A stretch of DNA of 64,000 nt, from positions 124,001 through 188,000 of the forward strand of contig JACRBZ010000072.1 of NCBI GenBank assembly GCA_016219185.1. Reading direction: 5' to 3'. The notes beneath the pieces were generated by a model. It saw only the letters and a list, made by a program, of their open reading frames with translations. It had not been told where the DNA came from and made no database searches. The position numbers and the translations under genes were made by a program. Position 1 is the first letter of the stretch. The number at the start of each line of letters is the position of its first letter. This document shows, in pieces, positions 55,685-62,799 of this stretch. The stretch comes from Deltaproteobacteria bacterium (GTDB lineage Bacteria; Desulfobacterota; Desulfobacteria; Desulfobacterales; Desulfatirhabdiaceae).

Positions 55685-57217
55685 TTATGATGCTGTGTCC
55701 TGCGGTGAATTCGATGCGGAAATGGGCAAAAAAACCGTGAATGTGGATCCCTGAGACGGTTCGCTCCGGACCTGAATACTCCCCCCCAGTTCATCCAGAA
55801 GCCCTTTCACGATGGGAAGGCCCAGGCCCGTGCCGGTGATAAACCGGGTTTTTTCATTCTTAACACGGTAAAAGCGTTTGAAGATATTGTCGATGTCCTT
55901 GGCTTCAATGCCAAATCCGCTATCGCTGACATCAATTCGGATTTTGTCGGGTCGGATTTTGTCCGGCAGCAGGCCGATTCCCACCTCAATGGCACCGCCA
56001 TCAGGCGTATAATTGATGGCGTTTGCGATCAGGTTCCCGAAAACGCTTTCCAGAGCCCGGGGATCGGCTGAGATCATGGGAAGTGGTTCATCGGGAAGAA
56101 CCAGCTTCAGGCTTTGATTTTTTCCGCTGGCCCTGGTTTCCAAAAAATCCACAATACTTTTCAACAGCTCATCCAGCTTGACCGGCTTGCAGTCGATGCA
56201 CACGTTGCCGGCTTCGATGCGGGACAGGTCCAGCAGGTCCCCGATCAGCGATATCAACCCTTGAGTTTTTTCCTTGGCTCGCGACAACAGATATTGATCC
56301 CGCGAAGAATCCTTTTCCACCATGTCTTTCAGAACCAGGGCCAGTTGTTCATGAATGGTTGAAAGCGGAGATCGCAGCTCATGAGACACCTTGGCCACGA
56401 ATTCGGATTTCAGCCGGTCCAGAACCTTCATGGCAGTAATGTCCACAAGATTCACCACCGCACCCAGACACTCTCCTTCATCGCTGAGAACCGGCCTTCC
56501 GGAGGCCAGCAGGTATTTTTCACCAATTGTCGTAAATTCATATGTTGCCGGAAGGGGGTTCGTTTTTCCCGCGGAAATGTCTTCGACCAACTGGCAAAAA
56601 CCCTTATCCTGAATGCAGGCTTCAATGGGTTCTCCCGTGGCCTTGTCTTCTTCGATTCCCATCAACCACTGGAAGGCCGGGTTCATGAGCGCCACCTGGC
56701 CCTGAACATTGGTGACCAAAACGCCATTCGGGAGTGATTCCACAATGGTTCGAATCCGGCTTTTTTCCGTGCCCAGATCCGCCAGATTCCGCTGCCGCTC
56801 CTGAGCCAGTTTTTCGGTTTCTTCGGTAAGCCGAATCCGCTCTCTGGCGCGATTGATGACAATCCGCAACTGGTCGGGCTCAAAAGGCTTGGGGATAAAG
56901 TCATAAGCCCCCTGCTTCATGGCCTCGATGGCGGTTTCAAGCGTGGCATAGCCGGTGATGATGATGACCAGAATCTCCGGATTCAGCCGCTGGATATGGG
57001 CCAGCACTTCCATTCCGTCCATGCCCGGCATTTTTAAATCCAGAAGAACGATTGAAACCGGATGATGACACAGGATCTCCAGTCCCTCGCTTCCCCGAGA
57101 GGCTTTATACACCTGATATCCCATTCGCGTCAGGATGCGTTCGGACCCCTCCCGAATGCTTTCTTCATCATCAACAACCAGAATGGATAAACGATTCGAC
57201 GTGATTTCCGGTTTCAC
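55685..57217 (-). CDS. Hybrid receiver-PAS-histidine kinase
   Basis: The 510 residues begin with a receiver domain (VVDDEES, phospho-acceptor Asp in IVLLDLKMPGMDG, Lys in FIPKPFEPDQ). A PAS domain (about 155-265), a HisKA with FVAKVSHELRSPLSTIHEQL and a HATPase with NAINYTPDGG, DSGFGIEAKD and GTGLGLPIVKGLL follow. There is no membrane segment, so it is a cytosolic kinase that takes phosphate or signals through its own receiver. It starts with GTG after AGGAAGG and is last in the minus-strand Hdr/Met operon. It probably works with the PAS kinase upstream and the small receiver protein at 60165. Confidence 0.92.
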   Translation of the reverse strand: MKPEITSNRLSILVVDDEESIREGSERILTRMGYQVYKASRGSEGLEILCHHPVSIVLLDLKMPGMDGMEVLAHIQRLNPEILVIIITGYATLETAIEAMKQGAYDFIPKPFEPDQLRIVINRARERIRLTEETEKLAQERQRNLADLGTEKSRIRTIVESLPNGVLVTNVQGQVALMNPAFQWLMGIEEDKATGEPIEACIQDKGFCQLVEDISAGKTNPLPATYEFTTIGEKYLLASGRPVLSDEGECLGAVVNLVDITAMKVLDRLKSEFVAKVSHELRSPLSTIHEQLALVLKDMVEKDSSRDQYLLSRAKEKTQGLISLIGDLLDLSRIEAGNVCIDCKPVKLDELLKSIVDFLETRASGKNQSLKLVLPDEPLPMISADPRALESVFGNLIANAINYTPDGGAIEVGIGLLPDKIRPDKIRIDVSDSGFGIEAKDIDNIFKRFYRVKNEKTRFITGTGLGLPIVKGLLDELGGSIQVRSEPSQGSTFTVFLPISASNSPQDTAS

Positions 57218-57253
57218 AAGAACCTTCCTGAAATACGGATAAAAAATCTGTTG

Positions 57254-57273
57254 GATCCCGTTTGCTCGGGATC
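57254..57273 (-). terminator. Weak terminator-like hairpin between two kinase genes
   Basis: GATCCCG and CGGGATC form a 7-bp stem with a six-base loop. On the minus strand a T-run begins about seven bases after the stem, so termination would be partial at best. Nothing else is seen in the 57218-57313 spacer. Confidence 0.3.
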
Positions 57274-57313
57274 TGGAGCAGGTGGAGCCTCGGACGTTAT
57301 TGTCAGAAAATTT

Positions 57314-58765
57314 TCATGAAGGATTGATGGGCAATTCGATCGTAAAAACAGATCCCTGAGCCGGATTGTTTCTGACCGAGATTTTACCCTGATGGCTTTC
57401 CACAATACCGTAAGCCAGACTCAGGCCGAGGCCCGTACCTTTTCCTTCTTCTTTTGTCGTATAAAACGGCTCAAAAACATGGGGCAGCACATCTTCCGGA
57501 ATTCCCGGTCCGGTATCGGAGATTTCAACGATGGCTTCCCGACCGCTCGGGGAGAGTTCCGTTGAAATGGTCAGCTTCCCCCGGCCGTCCATGGCCTGAG
57601 CAGCGTTTAAAATGATGTTCATAAACACATGGTTGAGCTGCTGAATATCGCCCAGTACCAGAGGAATGTCCGGTGACAGGCGGGTTTCAATATGAATGTT
57701 ATGAAACAGGACCTGTTTTTCCAGGAGAAACAGGGTTCGGGACAGGGCCTTGTTGATATCGTGAAATTGTTTTTCCTGACGGGTTTGCCGGGCGAATACG
57801 AGCAGCTCTTTAACGGTATCCCGGCACCGTTCGGCGTCCTTTAAAATCCGGCTCAGGTCATCCTTGGCCGGATCACCCAGTTCATATTCCTCCTGAATCA
57901 GCCGGGAATAGAGCATGATACCGCCCAGGGGGTTGTTCAGTTGATGGGCCACGCCCGCAGCCAGTTTGCCCAACGACGCCATCTTTTCATTCTGCAGGAG
58001 CTGAATCTGGGCGCTTTCAAGCTCTTTTTTCAATCGAATCCGGGTCCTCATATCATGGAAAAAACCCATGGACCCGACTTCCTGACCCGCTTCATAGATA
58101 ATCGATGCGTACAGGCTGATGGGAATTCGCTCGCCATTTTTTCCCAGGACATCCACATGGTATTCCTTCAGTTTTCCCTTGCCGCCGTATTCCTCGCTTC
58201 GAAGCTTTTTCATGATGTCCCATGCGATTCGGTCCGGATAGACATCTTGAATATAAAGGTTTTCGAGTGCTTCTTCGACGCTGTACCCGCTGACTTCCGC
58301 AGCCGATTGATTGAAGATGAAGATTTTTCCCTTTCGGTCAGCGGCAATCACCCCATCCACGGCGCTGTTGATCATGTTTTTCAGAAACGCATTGGATCGA
58401 CGGAGCTCTTCCTCCAGTTTTCCGAGCCGGGGCAGATCAAAATCCACCATCAGCAGCGCATCAATCACGCCATCAGAGTATATCGGATAGCAGGAAACCC
58501 GCCTGCTTTCCTGAAGACTTTTGGGAGAATGTCTCAGAATGGGTTTTCCATTCTGAAGCACGCGACAGGCGGGACAGTCATCACAGGGCGTGCTGAATTC
58601 AAAATAGATATCATGGCAGGTACTGCCGACAATATCCTTGCCGCGTTTTTCGGCCGTATACCGATTGGTGGCCAGAATACGGTGATCCGGGGATACCACG
58701 ATCATTTCGCGTTCTAATGCATCAATGGCACGGATCAGATATTCTTTCTCGGCATCTGTGCGCAC
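57314..58765 (-). CDS. Soluble PAS-domain histidine kinase with cysteine-rich PAS
   Basis: This kinase of about 483 residues has two PAS domains. The first carries the cysteine pattern STPCDDCPACRVLQNGKP (three cysteines within seven residues), which could bind metal or an iron-sulfur cluster, or sense redox. The second PAS (VDGVIAADRKGKIFIFNQSA) is followed by HisKA with AAGVAHQLNNPLGGIMLYSR and a HATPase with DTGPGIPEDVLPHVFEPFYTT. No membrane helix is present. I chose the GTG at 58765, just past the stop of the preceding gene and preceded by AGGAGG, over an in-frame TTG at 58792. It is cotranscribed with the Hdr/Met genes, so it may report the redox state of that complex. Confidence 0.9.
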   Translation of the reverse strand: MRTDAEKEYLIRAIDALEREMIVVSPDHRILATNRYTAEKRGKDIVGSTCHDIYFEFSTPCDDCPACRVLQNGKPILRHSPKSLQESRRVSCYPIYSDGVIDALLMVDFDLPRLGKLEEELRRSNAFLKNMINSAVDGVIAADRKGKIFIFNQSAAEVSGYSVEEALENLYIQDVYPDRIAWDIMKKLRSEEYGGKGKLKEYHVDVLGKNGERIPISLYASIIYEAGQEVGSMGFFHDMRTRIRLKKELESAQIQLLQNEKMASLGKLAAGVAHQLNNPLGGIMLYSRLIQEEYELGDPAKDDLSRILKDAERCRDTVKELLVFARQTRQEKQFHDINKALSRTLFLLEKQVLFHNIHIETRLSPDIPLVLGDIQQLNHVFMNIILNAAQAMDGRGKLTISTELSPSGREAIVEISDTGPGIPEDVLPHVFEPFYTTKEEGKGTGLGLSLAYGIVESHQGKISVRNNPAQGSVFTIELPINPS

Positions 58766-58772
58766 ATCCCTC

Positions 58773-60071
58773 CTAAAGGCCGACCTCCGCAAGATCTGGT
58801 CCCAGGTAAGTACGTTCGTTTTCGCCCAAAACGCCCATTGCCAGGCAGATCAAGGTCCAGAGGTGAACCGTGTGGTATCCGCCGTCAAAATGCTCTCCGA
58901 TATCATGTACCTGGGCATGGCAGTTGTGGCAGGGCGTGATGCAGTAATGGGCTCCGGTTGCCATGATCTGCTCGAATTTCAGCCTGCCGTAAGCACGCCT
59001 GGCTTCGGGAAGACCGGATTGCAGGAAACCGCCGCCGCCGCCGCAGCAGTAATTGTTGGACCGGTTGGGAAACATATCGATGAAATTCTCTTCACCCACA
59101 ACGGTTCTGACAACAAACCGCAGATCCTCCGCCACCGGATCTCCAAAGCTTTTTCGGACCAGTTGGCAGGGGTCCTGAACCGTAAATTTGACTTTCAGGT
59201 CCTTGTTCCAGTCTGCATTGACCTTCAGTTTTCCTTCCCGTATCCACTGGGCGTAACACTGAATAATGCTTTTGATCTCAAACTTGTGAGGAATGTTGAA
59301 TTTTTTCAGTCCGGCCCGGACTGCAAAGAGTTCATGCCCTCACTCGGTATTGAGCCAGACCTTGCACTTCAGATCATCCACGGCCTTGGCCTTGACTTCG
59401 ACAATATGTTTCCACCGGTCGTTTTCAGCCAGAAACAGGCAATAGTTTTCCGCGGCCCATCCCTTGGAACCGTAAGTCCAGTCAGCCCCCGCCAGATGCA
59501 GAATTTTCCATAGCGGCACCATTTCATCCGGTTCGGTAACCGGCTCCCGGGAGTTCTGATTCAGAAAAAACTCGGCGCCTACCTTATCCATCGGCGCCTG
59601 AAGATCTTCAAAACCCGGCTGGCTTTCCCGGACCTCGTTCAGCATGTCTTCCACAACAAATCGCCAGTCTTCTTCAGTTGCGCCCATGGCGCTGCAGGTG
59701 TCATTTCTGAGAGCCATGTCGCAGGAGCCCACGATTCCCTTGGGCTTCTGATCTCTGGGCCAGTTTGCCCTGACATTGAATACGAGTTGAGGAATATCGA
59801 TTTTCATGGGACAGACATAGATGCAGCGCATGCACATGGTGCACATCCATGCCCACTTGGAACTCAGGATTTCGTCATCCAGTCCCAGAGAGGCCATGCG
59901 CAGAAATTTCCGGGGATCCATATCTTCCAGTCCGGTAGCCGGGCATCCGGAAGAGCAGGCCCCGCAGGTCAGACAGAGGTTCAGGTTTCCGCCATCCGGC
60001 AGAAGGGCCATCACCTTGTCCTTAAACAGGCTCTTGCCAGATTTTGACATCCGAATGACACCTGTTGTCAT
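58773..60071 (-). CDS. HdrC-HdrB (HdrD/GlpC-like) iron-sulfur protein, predicted selenoprotein
   Basis: A conventional reading gives a 243-residue HdrC-like protein that stops at TGA (59342-59340) and, after a start-less stretch, a short cysteine-rich ORF. Both are in one frame, and the sequence between is good protein: GHELFAVRAGLKKFNIPHKF. Read through, the product has 432 residues with selenocysteine at codon 244. The N-terminal half has two 4Fe-4S motifs (CLTCGACSSGCPA and CTMCMRCIYVCPM). The C-terminal half is a CCG domain with NTE-Sec-GH, DPCQLVRKSFGD, YCCGGGGG and ITPCHNCHAQ. Relatives have cysteine in the TECGH motif. A hairpin begins 16 bases after the UGA. It should handle the thiol/disulfide or electron-transfer side of the Hdr complex. 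Confidence 0.85.
59307..59342 (-). promoter_or_regulatory. In-frame UGA and candidate SECIS hairpin (HdrC-HdrB-like gene)
   Basis: The UGA occupies 59342-59340. Sixteen bases later CAGTCC/GGACTG (59323-59307) forms a perfect 6-bp stem around GGGCC. The apical loop begins about 23 bases after the UGA, within the range usual for bacterial SECIS elements. Confidence 0.7.
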
Positions 60072-60101
60072 GATGAGATCTCCTTAATGGGTAATGGGCT
60101 A

Positions 60102-60143
60102 GGGTGATGTGTAATGGATATCTTCATCCATTACCCATCACCC
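60102..60143. repeat. Long inverted repeat of the TAATGGG/ATTACCC word
   Basis: GGGTGATG-t-GTAATGGAT pairs with ATCCATTAC-c-CATCACCC (17 pairs, one mismatch, six-base loop) between the receiver gene and the HdrC-HdrB-like gene. Flanking copies of TAATGGGTAATGGG and CCATTTACCCGG extend it. It uses the same words as the hairpin at 14936. Confidence 0.65.
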
Positions 60144-60164
60144 ATTTACCCGGTTTTATGGGAT

Positions 60165-60551
60165 TTACATGCCCAGTAACCGCTTGACGCTCTGGGTGAT
60201 GTCTTCGGCCGAGGCCGGTTTGGGCAGGTAATCGTCTGCTTCCGTGCTCATGCCGTCGTAATGAGAATATTTGGTGGAAGTGACGCGATCAGCCACGGCC
60301 GTCAGCAGCACAATCGGAATGTTGGCGTAGGCGCTGTCTTTTTTGAGCTCGGAGCAGAGCTCATAGCCGTCCATCTCCGGCATCATGACGTCCAGGACAA
60401 TGGCGTCCGGGGGGCTGGCCTTGATTTTATCAAGGCCTTCCACGCCGTTATAGGCCAGTTCGGTCGCAAACCCTTCTTTTTCCAGATAGGTCTGCACGAT
60501 CATCGAAAAATCAGGCTCATCGTCAACGATGAGAATGCGTTTTTTACTCAT
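60165..60551 (-). CDS. Single-domain response regulator
   Basis: This 128-residue stand-alone receiver has the acidic pair in ILIVDDEPDFSM, the phospho-acceptor Asp in AIVLDVMMPEMDGYEL, Thr in IVLLTAVADR and Lys in DDYLPKPASAED. It has no output domain. A short insertion (STKYSHYDGMSTEAD) before the last strand is characteristic of receivers linked to Hdr-type operons in deltaproteobacteria, as I recall, but I cannot verify this here. AGGA precedes the ATG. It sits between metF and the HdrC-HdrB-like gene and may be phosphorylated by the two kinases encoded downstream. Confidence 0.9.
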   Translation of the reverse strand: MSKKRILIVDDEPDFSMIVQTYLEKEGFATELAYNGVEGLDKIKASPPDAIVLDVMMPEMDGYELCSELKKDSAYANIPIVLLTAVADRVTSTKYSHYDGMSTEADDYLPKPASAEDITQSVKRLLGM

Positions 60552-60647
60552 GGGTCACATCCTTTCATATCAATGGATATTACGTTTTGCAGTTAAATGG
60601 ATGCCACGAAAAGCAGAACTTGCAGCTTTTCTGGCTTCTCCACCCTC

Positions 60648-61583
60648 TTAACTTTCTAACACGGGCCGGGGGTAGAGACCGGCTCGTTCCACGATTTCAG
60701 ATACTTTTTCTTCCCATTCGATGGCCATGATATGGAATCCGTGCACGCCTGCCACGGACTTGAGGCGTTCAATGGTTTCCACGCAAATGGTAATGCCTTC
60801 TTCGGGTTGTTTTTCCTTAGGGATTGCGGCCATGCGTTTGATGATGTCATCCGGAACATCCATCCCCGGAACCCGGTTTTTCATATACCGGGCCATGCCC
60901 ACGGATTTCAGCGGTGTTACTCCTGCCAGAATATGGACTTTTTCAGTAAGACCACGCTCCCTGGCAAGTTTTACCCAGAGCTCGAACTTGTCGAGATTGT
61001 AAATGCACTGGGTCTGAATGAATTCAACGCCGGCGGCGATTTTCTTGGCCAGCCGGGGGACCCGGATTTCAAAGGGATCGGCAAAGGGATTCTCGGCGGC
61101 ACCCACAAACATCCGGGGAGGCCGGTCGATGTCCGCGCCACCTAAAAATTTCCCTTCATCTCGCATGCGCCGCACCGTCTGGATGAGCTGCATGGAATCG
61201 ATATCATGAACATTCTGCCCCGTGGCGCAATCCCCAAAGCTCTGGTGGTCGCCCGAAAGGCAGAGGATGTTATTGATATCAAAGGAGGCCGCCCCCAGGA
61301 TGTCGCTTTGAAGCGCGATCCGATTGCGGTCCCGCGTCACCATCTGAAGCACCGGTTCCAGGCCCATGAGTTTCAGGCGGATGCAGGCCGCAAGGCTGCA
61401 CATGCGCGTGACGGACGTCTGGTTATCGGTAATGTTGATGGCATCGACATGGTTTTTGATCAGGTTCCCTTTTTCTTCGATGTGTTTGGGGTTGCTGCCC
61501 CGGGGAGGACCGACTTCCGAGGTGACTGCCAGGTGGCCCGCGGCCAGAATTTTTTCCAGTTTGCTTGGCGTTTTAGTGGTCAT
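60648..61583 (-). CDS. metF: Methylene-tetrahydrofolate reductase
   Basis: MetF reduces methylene-THF to methyl-THF, in the methyl branch of the Wood-Ljungdahl pathway or in methionine synthesis. The 311 residues contain the flavin-barrel signatures: TSEVGPPRGSNPKHIEEKGN, INITDNQTSVTRMCSLA, ILCLSGDHQSFGDC, and FIQTQCIYNLDKFELWVKLA. It overlaps metV by four bases. MetF that partners with MetV and Hdr/MvhD subunits can take electrons from NADH while reducing ferredoxin or another acceptor, as shown for acetogens; the gene neighbours here support that reading. AGGA lies upstream of the ATG. Confidence 0.95.
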   Translation of the reverse strand: MTTKTPSKLEKILAAGHLAVTSEVGPPRGSNPKHIEEKGNLIKNHVDAINITDNQTSVTRMCSLAACIRLKLMGLEPVLQMVTRDRNRIALQSDILGAASFDINNILCLSGDHQSFGDCATGQNVHDIDSMQLIQTVRRMRDEGKFLGGADIDRPPRMFVGAAENPFADPFEIRVPRLAKKIAAGVEFIQTQCIYNLDKFELWVKLARERGLTEKVHILAGVTPLKSVGMARYMKNRVPGMDVPDDIIKRMAAIPKEKQPEEGITICVETIERLKSVAGVHGFHIMAIEWEEKVSEIVERAGLYPRPVLES

Positions 61584-62248
61584 ATCTGCACATCCTCCCT
61601 GACGACTTTTCGGGGTCCGCCTGCCCTGTCGGTGGACCAGTCCTTGATCGAGAAGAGCTTTTCATAATCATCCATTCGTCCCAGCGCCTTCAGGCGGTCC
61701 ACGATGAGCTGCCAGGCGCAGTCCAGGTCCTTGTTGATTTCGCACTTGCCCTTGCTGGAGCCGCCGCAGGGACCATTAAAAATCCGCTTGGCGCAGCGCG
61801 AAACCGGGCAGATGCCGGCCGTGTTTGCCAGAATGCACTGGCCGCAGCCCTGGCAGCGTTCCGTCCAGAGTCCCCGTTTTTCGGTAACGCCCATAAAACA
61901 CGTATTGACGCCGGGAAAAACCGGCTTGGACAGGTATTTCTCCGCAGTAAACTGGACACCGACACCGCAGGCAAGGGAGACCACCGCGTCATACTTGTCG
62001 ATACGATCCCGGATCTCTTCGAGATACTCATGGTCGCACTGACGTTCCAGCGTAATTTCGTCAATCCGCATGTCTTTTCCATTGTTGATAAAATACATTC
62101 GCAGGGCCGATGCCAGAATGCCCACTTCTTTCTTCCCGCCCGCCTCGCAGACGGTGACGCATTCGTTGCATCCCAGAATCAGCACATTGCGATAGGGTTC
62201 CACTTGCTGAATGATTTCTTCGATGGGTTTTTTATCGGCTACAATCAT
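61580..62248 (-). CDS. metV: MetV, zinc/iron-sulfur partner of MetF
   Basis: The 222-residue protein is the MetV-type partner of MetF (methylene-THF reductase C-terminal domain family). Its cysteines fall in LGCNECVTVCEAGG near the N-terminus, in the CQGCGQCILANTAGICPVSRCAKRI region and in NGPCGGSSKGKCEI. These are expected to bind iron-sulfur clusters and zinc and link MetF to the Hdr/MvhD modules. It overlaps metF by four bases and follows mvhD after about 120 bases that contain a word-repeat hairpin. GAGAGG precedes the ATG. It is involved in energy metabolism rather than being a simple methionine gene. Confidence 0.9.
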   Translation of the reverse strand: MIVADKKPIEEIIQQVEPYRNVLILGCNECVTVCEAGGKKEVGILASALRMYFINNGKDMRIDEITLERQCDHEYLEEIRDRIDKYDAVVSLACGVGVQFTAEKYLSKPVFPGVNTCFMGVTEKRGLWTERCQGCGQCILANTAGICPVSRCAKRIFNGPCGGSSKGKCEINKDLDCAWQLIVDRLKALGRMDDYEKLFSIKDWSTDRAGGPRKVVREDVQI

Positions 62249-62304
62249 GGTTTGTGACCTCTCTTGTCATTTGACGACTGTGTAAGGGTCCATCTATAAG
62301 GGTA

Positions 62305-62356
62305 AGAAGATAAGAAGGTAAAAAGATTTAAAAGGATAATCCTCTTCCCATCTTCT
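62305..62356. repeat. Imperfect word-repeat hairpin between mvhD and metV
   Basis: AGAAGATAAGAAGG (62305-62318) and CCTCTTCCCATCTTCT (62341-62356) are imperfect reverse complements made of an AGAAG word. The design is the same as at 27654 and 60102, but the word differs. Confidence 0.45.
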
Positions 62357-62367
62357 GCTTTTCTGTA

Positions 62368-62799
62368 TCAAGCCGCCTTTTTCATGGCCAGTTTAATGGG
62401 ATTGGGTCCCATATCGCGAATGCGCTGGTCCATTTCCCGGGCATATTCGGCAAACCGGGGGCCTTCCGCGGAGGAGAGGTTGAACATCTGAACACGTTCG
62501 CCGCCCACGCCGACGGAATCCAGGAGTTTCTTGGCCTGTTCCACCCGTTTTCTGGCCCGGAAGTTACCGCTGTTGAAATGGCAATCTCCCTCCATGCATC
62601 CAACGGCATAAACGCCGTCCGCGCCTTTTTCAAAGGCCCTGAGGATGTGGATAATATCTACCTTCCCCGTACAGGGCACGCGAATGATCTTGGTGCTGGT
62701 TGGGTAGCTGAGTCTCATCGAACCTGCCAGGTCCGCAGCCGTGTACCCTCAGAAATTGCAGCAAAATGCCACGATAATCGGTTCAAACGCTTGCGTCAT
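62368..62799 (-). CDS. mvhD: MvhD/FrhD-like subunit, predicted selenoprotein (UGA codon 17)
   Basis: MvhD carries a 2Fe-2S cluster and hands electrons to HdrA. The frame starts at ATG 62799 after GGAGGGGG, overlaps the hdrA stop by four bases, and reads MTQAFEPIIVAFCCNF, then UGA at 62751-62749, then GYTAADLAGSMRLSYPTSTK. Family members have CCNWC or similar, so the UGA sits at a cluster-cysteine position, read here as selenocysteine. The full product has 143 residues. The rest is normal: IIRVPCTGKVDIIHILRAFE, VGCMEGDCHFNSGN, and a Lys-rich C-terminus. If the UGA were a stop, the gene would lack its first 27 conserved residues. Confidence 0.9.
62724..62751 (-). promoter_or_regulatory. In-frame UGA and candidate SECIS hairpin (mvhD)
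   Basis: The UGA occupies 62751-62749. Ten bases later CTGC and GCAG (62738-62724) form a short stem with a GGACCTG loop that begins 15 bases after the UGA. The stem is weak on its own, but the position suits a bacterial SECIS. Confidence 0.55.

Noticed and set aside
58773..59135. Separate 120-residue cysteine-rich protein (HdrB C-terminal half)
   Set aside because: The same frame extends upstream to the UGA with family-like sequence, and the alternative start lacks a ribosome site. A read-through selenoprotein explains it better.
58773..60071. Frameshift or pseudogene explanation for the HdrC-HdrB-like gene
   Set aside because: Both sides of the UGA are in the same frame with no insertion or deletion, and the surrounding sequence is intact.
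62368..62718. 116-residue MvhD starting at an internal ATG
   Set aside because: It would lose the conserved N-terminal cysteines, while the longer frame has a strong ribosome site and the operon overlap with hdrA.
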